This document shows, one piece after another, positions 57,371 through 64,000 of a stretch of DNA of 64,000 nt; position 1 is the first letter of the stretch, and each line of letters opens with the position of its first letter. The notes beneath the pieces were generated by a model. That model did no database searches and was not told the origin of the DNA. It worked only from the letters and a program-made list of their open reading frames with translations. Source of the stretch: Planococcus citri (lineage: Eukaryota > Arthropoda > Insecta > Hemiptera > Pseudococcidae); the NCBI RefSeq assembly GCF_950023065.1, contig NC_088677.1, positions 86,515,469 through 86,579,468 of the forward strand, read 5' to 3'. The translations under genes were made by a program, and so were the position numbers.

Positions 57371-58440
57371 AACCTTTTTACCGGCTGTGCCTCTGGCCTT
57401 TGTTGCAGTAAGTATAAAGGCACATTAATGGAAAAAAGTAAAAAGTAAGTAAAAATTCTGCTAAGATATGAAAAAATTTCAAATTTGTACCTGCAGGCAT
57501 CAATTTTACATCCTTTTTGATATTTTTCAACTTTGGGGACTTTATACAAGAGCACCAATATCATTGGAGAATCAAGAGAGAGCTTTTCATGAAAATGTGC
57601 TCATTTAGAAAGATTCTGTTCATCAAAATTTATTTTTTAAATTTCTACTAACATTGATTTTTTATTTTTTTTCAAATTTAGAGGGCTCCAAACAAGAGAG
57701 CCAACTTCACTGGGGTGGGGGGGTCCAACAAATGGGGTTTTCTTTTCTGTTTTCTTAAAAGGGGGTTATATAGAACAATTCTAATGTAGAAATAAGATTT
57801 TTTCAAAAAATTTTATCTGATTTTGATTTGTTCTCATATTTTGTGATTTTTACAACTTTGAGTGGCTCCTTTTTATTGAGGAGGCCAATCAGATTTGAAG
57901 GATTGAAGAAAGTTTTTTTGATCGATTTTTTCATAGGGGGGGGGGGGGGGGTTACTGAGGAAGGATTTTTCTTGAAAAAAAGAATTACGTATCCAGAAGT
58001 ATTCTGCTCAAAGTTGAAAATTTTTCAAATAATTTGTATCTAGTACCTACAGACATAAATTTTTCATATTTTTCTATATTTTTCAACTTCGGGGGCTTCA
58101 TACAAGGGGCCCAAAATCATCTGGAGGACCAATAGGATATTTTTCTTGAAAATATGGTTATCTGAAAGTACTTAATCTGCCCAGAAATGGAAACATTTTT
58201 TTTAAAAATTTGTAACTACAGGTATCAATTTTTTATTTTTTTTTGGTTGATATTTTTCAACTTTGAGGGGCTTTATAGGGAACCAACATGATTTGAGAGA
58301 TCGGGGGAAGGCGTTTCTCGAAAAAGTGCCAATTCAGAAAGATTCTACCCATAAATGAAAAATTTTCAAAAAATGTTCACAGACATCAATTTTTCATAAT
58401 ATTTTTTCATTTTCCCCAAATTGGGAAGTTCAGAAAAATT
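57371..58440. repeat. Degenerate ~190-bp satellite, about five units
   Basis: Each unit has TTTTTCAACTTTGGGG followed by CTTTATACAAG or CTTCATACAAG, a CCAACATCAT-like word, GGACCAA, a TTTTCTTGAAAA word, TCATTTAGAAAG and AAATTTGTACCTGCAGGCAT. G-runs at 57712 and 57937 interrupt units. One or two partial units also lie before the retrotransposon, at 53880-54130. Confidence 0.6.
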
Positions 58441-60286
58441 TCAACGTATGTAGAAACAAAGAACTTTGATAAATTGATTTTTTGTCATTTTTCCAACGAG
58501 GAGGGAGGGGCTACCGCAGCACCATTTTTTTGCAGATAGAGAAAAAATAAAAAATAGGGAATCATTTTCTGAACCGAGGTAACGACTTTGGTGGGTGGGA
58601 GGAGGAAAATTCCAACTTTGCCAAATAAGGTACCCACACCCTAATGACTTGCTGAGTACATTACATTGACATATTACACGTAACACCTAATTATGCACCA
58701 AGAACGTATCTAAACAATGCAGATGTGTAAGTAAATGAATCACTCTGGTAAATGTATGCCAAAATAATGACACCGCACACTTTTCCAAGAACCCTACACG
58801 TATATTCGCAGTCACGTCAGTTCCATCGTCAAAGCACCGATATGAAATTATTAATTAAATTAATAAGCGGTAAAAATATGCACTAAGAGCGCATCAGGTG
58901 CCTAGCACGATGCACATGCACAGCACACGATCAAAGTGCAAAGTGCATCGGTTCATCCAACTCCCCTCTCGGACTCGTTGCACCCTTCGGCAGGACGCCA
59001 CAATGAAATTAGGTCCGAGTAACACCTCGACGGACGCTTTAATTAAGAAATACCCGATACATCGGACACGTGGTATGACATTGACGGACAAATTATAGTG
59101 CCTTAAACGCACCACGCGTCCAATGCTATAACAACTACGCTCGTTTTTTTTCTTCGTATATTTTCAATTTTCAAAAAATGAGGGATGTTTCTTGAAAAAG
59201 CATCAAAACAAACTCGACGTTGCTGCTCATCATTTGTACGTAATTTTCCCAATAATAATAAAAAAGCAGTCACGTTACCATAGTGATTTTTAAAAACAAA
59301 CTCATCGTACTGCCACTGCCAGTGACTTTTATGTACTGAAAACGCGGTTATGAACTTGTTATTACATTTGGTGGTATTCTTCTCCATGTCCGGGAATGTT
59401 ATTTATCCGAATTGATGTAATTATTCGTTTAGTGGAGTTTATTATTATTACCTACTCGTAGTCGTATGAAAAGGTGTCAAGGATAAAAGGTTCATTCGTG
59501 GTTTGAAATTCGTTCATTTTTCGATGAAAAAGTATTCAAAATATTATAGCACGTCTTAGGTTGTTTTTGAGGTTCCGGATTGCCTGAAAATGATGAAAAG
59601 GCTTCCCACTAGAAGGGGCTAAATCAACCTTCAATTTCAAATTGGATCAAAAAATTAAATTTTCCAAGATTCCGAATTTTTCGTTTTTTAAAAAAAATAT
59701 CTTCGATTATTAAAAATGCCTTCCTATGAGAATAAAGTTTTCTTTTTGACCTCGCCACTGCTTGATATATTTTTCTACTCCTGTATCATATCACTGAAAA
59801 TACATCCAATCATTCATTTTCTTCATATAACCAAGAAAACCAATCAAACTGACGATGCTGATTATCGTATCCATTTCTTTCCTCATCGAAGGAGGAAAAA
59901 AATAGCCAGAAAAGCTTGATTGATTTTCGTCGAAAAAAAAAACACGCAATTCGATTACAGATCGCCGAAAAAGCAATATTTTTCCTTCTTTCATAGAGTA
60001 AACATCGAAGATGATGTTAACCGTTACTTACATAATGAACTCGATGGTTTTCCCCTTCGTCGAAATACATCCCTAATTAACGATAACAAAAAGGCGAGCA
60101 GGGACACACACTTGTATGTTATTTCATTCGGTCTTCGATGACGCTTCTCTTTTTCTATTCTGAACAACTGTCCACATCCCTCATCGTCGATACACTTCTC
60201 GATGAGATAGAAAAAATGCAAAGCTTTTACGACTGAAATGAGCGTTTGGCAAAATGGTATCCTGCAAATTGGAAATCTTTGTATTG
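58441..60286. other. Mostly unassigned, with weak exon candidates
   Basis: Non-repetitive sequence with TACTCGTA at 59453. A minus-strand stretch at 60112-60232 has a TTTCAG acceptor, about 40 open codons (VVKALHFFYLIEKC at the start, HRRPNEITYK at the end) and a GTGTGT donor; it could be an internal exon. A plus-strand 66-codon frame at 58898-59098 has no support. None could be joined into a gene. Confidence 0.3.
59103..59387 (-). CDS. Candidate 94-codon open frame, unrecognised
   Basis: Starts with an ATG at 59387 and runs MEKNTTKCNNKFITAFSVHK through HYGNVTAFLLLLGKL and LRTNDEQQRRVCFDAFSR to a stop at 59103. The composition is mixed and protein-like rather than low-complexity. A possible donor (TTAC|GTACAA) lies mid-frame, so only the first half may be exonic. 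No homology recognised; chance is quite possible. Confidence 0.2.
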   Translation of the reverse strand: MEKNTTKCNNKFITAFSVHKSHWQWQYDEFVFKNHYGNVTAFLLLLGKLRTNDEQQRRVCFDAFSRNIPHFLKIENIRRKKTSVVVIALDAWCV

Positions 60287-62172
60287 GTGCAGCATATGAC
60301 AATAGGAGTAATTGTACCTCCCCCCCCCCGATCCTCCGGGACTACTTTTTTCTTAAAGGAGACATCCTTAGGAACATTTTCAAGCAAACTTGCCCCAAAA
60401 AAAGTTGGCCTTACTTACAAAATGGCGGTCATTTTGATTGACAGGTCAGCCGAAATCGCAGATTTCGCGTTTCAACATAGGACTTGCGCGAAATTTTTCA
60501 AACTTTACAAAGGTAGATCGAAAGATCATGCAAAAATTCAGCACCTGTCGAAATTTCAAGTGCTAAAGTGCGTTTTTCGGTTTTTGGTGAATTTTTTAAA
60601 ATCGAATTTAGGCCAAAAATGAGGGGAAAAATCAAAATTTTATCAAATTGACCACGAAAGCTGAAATTTGGGATAAACCCTGTTTTCGAAATGCCAAATC
60701 GATTGGAAACGGTTTCAACCCGTTTTGAGCAGTTCTGGAGCCTCCAGCAGATTTTTTAAACTCGAAATTCCCACAAAATTCCATCAAATTGGAGTTGTAA
60801 ATCTAGAATTTATTCTAAAAACTAATTTCAATACGCTACGAGTTACTGCAGGTGCATTTCAAGTCGTTTTGGAGCCTCAAGCGACTTTTTGAAAATTCCT
60901 GAAGCTTCCAGCAGTTTTTTGAAAGTTTAAATTTTCACAAAATTTCATCAAATGGAGATGGAAAACTGAAATTTACTCTACACTCCAATTTTAACACCCT
61001 CTGAAGACGACTTCAGGTGAGTTCAAGTCATTCTAGGGCCTCCAGCGACTTTTTTGAAAATTACTAGAGCCTCCAGCAGACTTTTGAAACTTTGAATTTT
61101 CACAAAATTTCATCAAATGGAGATGCAATGCTGAAATTTACTCTACACTCCAATTTTAACACCCTCTGAAGACGACTTCAGGTGAATTTCAAGTCATTTT
61201 AGAGCCTCCAAATTTTCCAAACATTAATTCATCAAATGGAGTTGGCAAGCTGAAATTCACTTCGCAGACTACATGGTGGTTTCAAATGGTTTTGAAGCTT
61301 CCAGCAACTTCTGGGAAATTTCTATATTCCAAAAAAAACGTCATACAACCTTTCAAAAAGTCGCTGGAGGCTCCAAAACGACTTGAAATCCACCAGCAGT
61401 CAACTTTGTAGCGTATTGAAATTTATTTTGCAGAATGAATTTCGACTCTCAATCTCAGTTTGATGAAATTTTGGGGAAATTTCAAGTTTCAAAAATCTGC
61501 TGGAGGCTCCAGTAATTTTCAAAAAAGTCGCTGGAGGTTCAAAAATGACTTGAACCTACCTGAAGTCGTCTTCAGGGGGTTTTAAAATTGTAGTGTAGAG
61601 TAAATTTCAGCTTTCCATCTCCATTTGAGGAAATTTTGTAAAAATTTGAAGTTTCAAAAATCTACTGGAGGCTTCAGGAATTTTCAAAAGGTCGCCGGTG
61701 GGTCCAGAACGATTTGAAACTCACCTGCAGTACTCCGTAGCGTATTGACGTTAGTTTTTAGAATAAATTTCAGCTATACAACTCCAATTTGATGGTCAGC
61801 TTTCTTGGTCAATTTGGTAAAATTTTGATTTTTCCCCTCATTTTTGGCCTAAATTGGATTTTCAAAAATTCACCAAAACCCGAAAAACGCACTTTAGCAC
61901 TTGAAATTTTGACAGGTGATAAATTTTTGCATGATCTTTCGACCTACATTTGTAAGGTTTGAAAAATGTCGTGCAAGTCCTATATGTTGAAATACAAAAT
62001 CTGCGATTGCGGCTGACCTGTCAATCAAAATGGCCGCCACTTTGTAAGGCCAGTTTTTTTGTGGGCAGGTTTGCTTTAAAATGTTGTTTAGGATGTCCCC
62101 TTTAAGAAAACAGTTGTCCCAGAGGATCGGCCGGGGGGGGGGTGCAATTACTCCTATTGTCATATGCCGGAC
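60287..62172. mobile_element. GTCCGG foldback element, copy 7 (1886 bp)
   Basis: The left terminus is mutated (GTGCAGCATATGACAATAGG, two changes) and lacks the flanking TA. The right terminus is intact with TA at 62173-62174. The left arm includes three clean ~165-bp units starting at 60735, 60899 and 61064. Orientation flips near 61330. The right outer arm lacks about 200 bases between the last unit and GGTCAGCTTTCTTGG at about 61796. Confidence 0.88.
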
Positions 62173-62174
62173 TA

Positions 62175-63793
62175 ATATGCCATATTTTCGACCTGCCAAA
62201 TCGAATGGAAACTGTTTCAGACCGTTTACGGTAGTTCTGGAGCCTCCAGAGGATTTTTGAAACTTGAAATTCCCACCAAATTTTATCAAATGGATTTGGA
62301 AAGACGAAATTCATTCTGCAAATTAATTTCAATACGCTACGAAGTCGACATCAGGTAGATTTCAAGTCGTTTTGGAGTCGCCAGCGACTTTTTGAAAATT
62401 ACTGGAGCCTCCAGTACATTTCTAAAACTTGAAATTTTCACAAAATTTCATCAAGTGGAGATAAAAAGCGGAAATTTACTCTGCACTTCAATTTTAGCAC
62501 TTTCTGAAGACGATTTCAGGTGGGTTCAAGTTATTTTGGAGCCTCCAGCAACTTTTTGAAAATTCCTGGAGCCTCCAGCAGATTTTTGAAACAACAAAAT
62601 TTCATCTGTGAGAAAATAGTGATTTTAAAAATGAGTAGGGAAGTAGTGAAAAAGTAGCGAATTTAGTCAAAAAGGAAGTGAAAAAATTCAAACGCACTAC
62701 AAAAACCCCCAAATTATTAAAAAATTGAATGAAATTGAAAAATACTTCATTTTTTGAAAATTTTCCTGTGAAAAATTTGATTTTGTTAATTTTGTGTTAT
62801 TGGGGGGGGGGGGGGGGTGAGTGGAAAGCTTTCTAAAAAGTTGCTAAAGAAAGGTAGTGAACAAATTAGTAAAAAAGCAGTGATTTTTTTTCAAAAGAAA
62901 TCTGTTAGGTGCCATATGGAGATTTATAGGTAATCTTTTTAGGTGCCCCTATTTTCGGATATCCCATTTTGAAGTTTTGCAACGTTCCAATCTACTGGAG
63001 GCTCCAGTAATTTTCAAAAAAAGTCACTGGAGGCTCTAAAATGACTTGAACCCACCTGAAGTCGTTTTCAGAGTGTATTAAAATTGGAGTGTAGAGTAAA
63101 TTTCAGCTTTCCATCTCCATTTGATGACATTTTGGGGAAATTTAAAGTTTCAAACATCTGCTGAAGGCTTCAGGAATTTTCAAAAAGTCGCTGGAGGCTC
63201 CAAAACGACTTGAAATTCACCTGCAGTACTTCGTAGCGTAGGTATTGAAATTTGTTTTTAGAATAAATTCTAGCTTTACAACTCCAATTCGATGGAATTT
63301 TGTGGGAATTTTGAGTTTCAAAATCTGCTGGAGGCTCCACAACTGCTCAAAACGAGTTGAAACCGTTTCCAATCGATTTGGCATGTCAAAAATAGGGTAT
63401 ATCCCAAATTTCAGCTTTCATGGTCAATTTGATAAAATTTTGATTTTTCCCTCTTTTTTGGCCTAAATTGGATTTTAAAAAATTCACCAAAAATTGAAAA
63501 ACGCACTTTAGCACTTGAAATTTTAACAGGTGATAAATCTTTGCATGATCTTTCGATCTACCTTTGTAAAGTTTGAAAAATTTGGCGCAAGTCCTACGAG
63601 TATGTTGAAAGGCATAATCTGCGATTTCGGCTGACTTGTCAATCAAAATGGCCGCCATTATGTAAGTAAGGCCGACGTTTTTTTTGGGCAAGTTTGCTTT
63701 AAAATGCTTCTTAGGATGTCCCCTTTAAGAAAAAAGTTGTCCCGGTGGATCGGTGGGGGTGGGTGCATTTACTCCTATTGTCATATGCCGGAC
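62175..63793. mobile_element. GTCCGG foldback element, copy 8 (partial, interrupted)
   Basis: Left-orientation sequence starts abruptly at about 62185 (TTCGACCTGCCAAATCGA) with no terminal repeat and runs to 62600. An unrelated ~385-bp stretch with a G-run follows. Right-orientation sequence begins near 62985 and ends with a complete right terminus at 63793, followed by TA. It abuts copy 7 almost directly. TACGAGTA at 63595 is an extra hexamer relative to the other copies. Confidence 0.82.
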
Positions 63794-64000
63794 TATATTA
63801 TTGTGAAGAAGTTTTTTCAATGCAAAAAAAAATCGTTCAAGTATCCTAAGGGTAATGTGAGATAAAATTATTGAAATTGAAATTTTTTCTCACTATTAAA
63901 ATTTTTGCTGCCAGTTTCGCGAATTTTTTGTACCATTATTCTGCCTTTTTTAGAAATCAAAGCAAATAAAACCAATTCTTTTGAGTCTTAGGTTCAAAAT
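63794..64000. other. Window edge, no feature seen
   Basis: AT-rich sequence after the TA flanking foldback copy 8. Confidence 0.4.

Noticed and set aside
10981..63793. CRISPR or other regularly spaced prokaryotic repeat system
   Set aside because: The repeats are kilobase inverted elements and 165-bp tandem units in an intron-containing eukaryotic genome. There are no short spacers or cas genes.

Overview
This is a eukaryotic, intron-containing, AT-rich window, most likely from an insect. The single-exon 648-residue protein at 1226-3172 resembles, from memory, a family of uncharacterised proteins that is expanded in mealybugs (Planococcus-like scale insects). That is the only lineage clue, so the organism call is an inference. 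No bacterial genes, CRISPR arrays, rRNA or tRNA genes were found.

The gene-bearing part is the first 14.3 kb. It holds three genes. (1) An intronless gene for the 648-aa protein lies on the minus strand at 1226-3172, with a 389-bp MITE only 30 bp upstream of its start codon. (2) A seven-exon minus-strand gene at 6655-9056 encodes a 375-aa homologue of RNA polymerase I subunit RPA49/POLR1E. Its splice sites and phases all agree and it aligns by eye with the animal protein along its length. (3) A six-exon plus-strand gene at 9671-14243 encodes a 381-aa coiled-coil protein I cannot name. Genes 2 and 3 are head to head across 614 bp. Intron 5 of gene 3 is almost entirely a 3-kb foldback transposon.

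From 14.3 kb to the end, the window is mostly repeats. The dominant one is a foldback, MITE-like DNA element that starts GTCCGGCATATGACAATAGG and inserts at TA. Each copy is a very long inverted repeat whose arms consist of a conserved ~420-bp outer part followed by ~165-bp tandem units. Six copies have both ends (10981-13985, 20023-22421, 25938-29165, 33732-35659, 38755-39930, 60287-62172). Two are partial (24957-25630, 62175-63793) and two are faint relatives (41536-41750, 48590-48990). No transposase is visible, so all look non-autonomous.

Other repeats include degenerate arrays of two short motifs (ATCTTGAAATCTCGAGA-like at 32.4-36.6 kb; TTTTTGGCAATTTTGAC-like at 37.8-41.5, 43.1, 49-50 and 54.1-54.5 kb). 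There is a ~190-bp satellite at 53.9-54.1 and 57.4-58.4 kb, and several distinct hairpin MITEs. Three decayed non-LTR retrotransposon fragments are present. Two of these were themselves hit by the same small element with ACAACAAT ends.

A few possible orphan exons (19014-19205, 36575-36904 and weaker ones) sit between the repeats. They suggest that other genes with very long introns may pass through the window, but none could be assembled.
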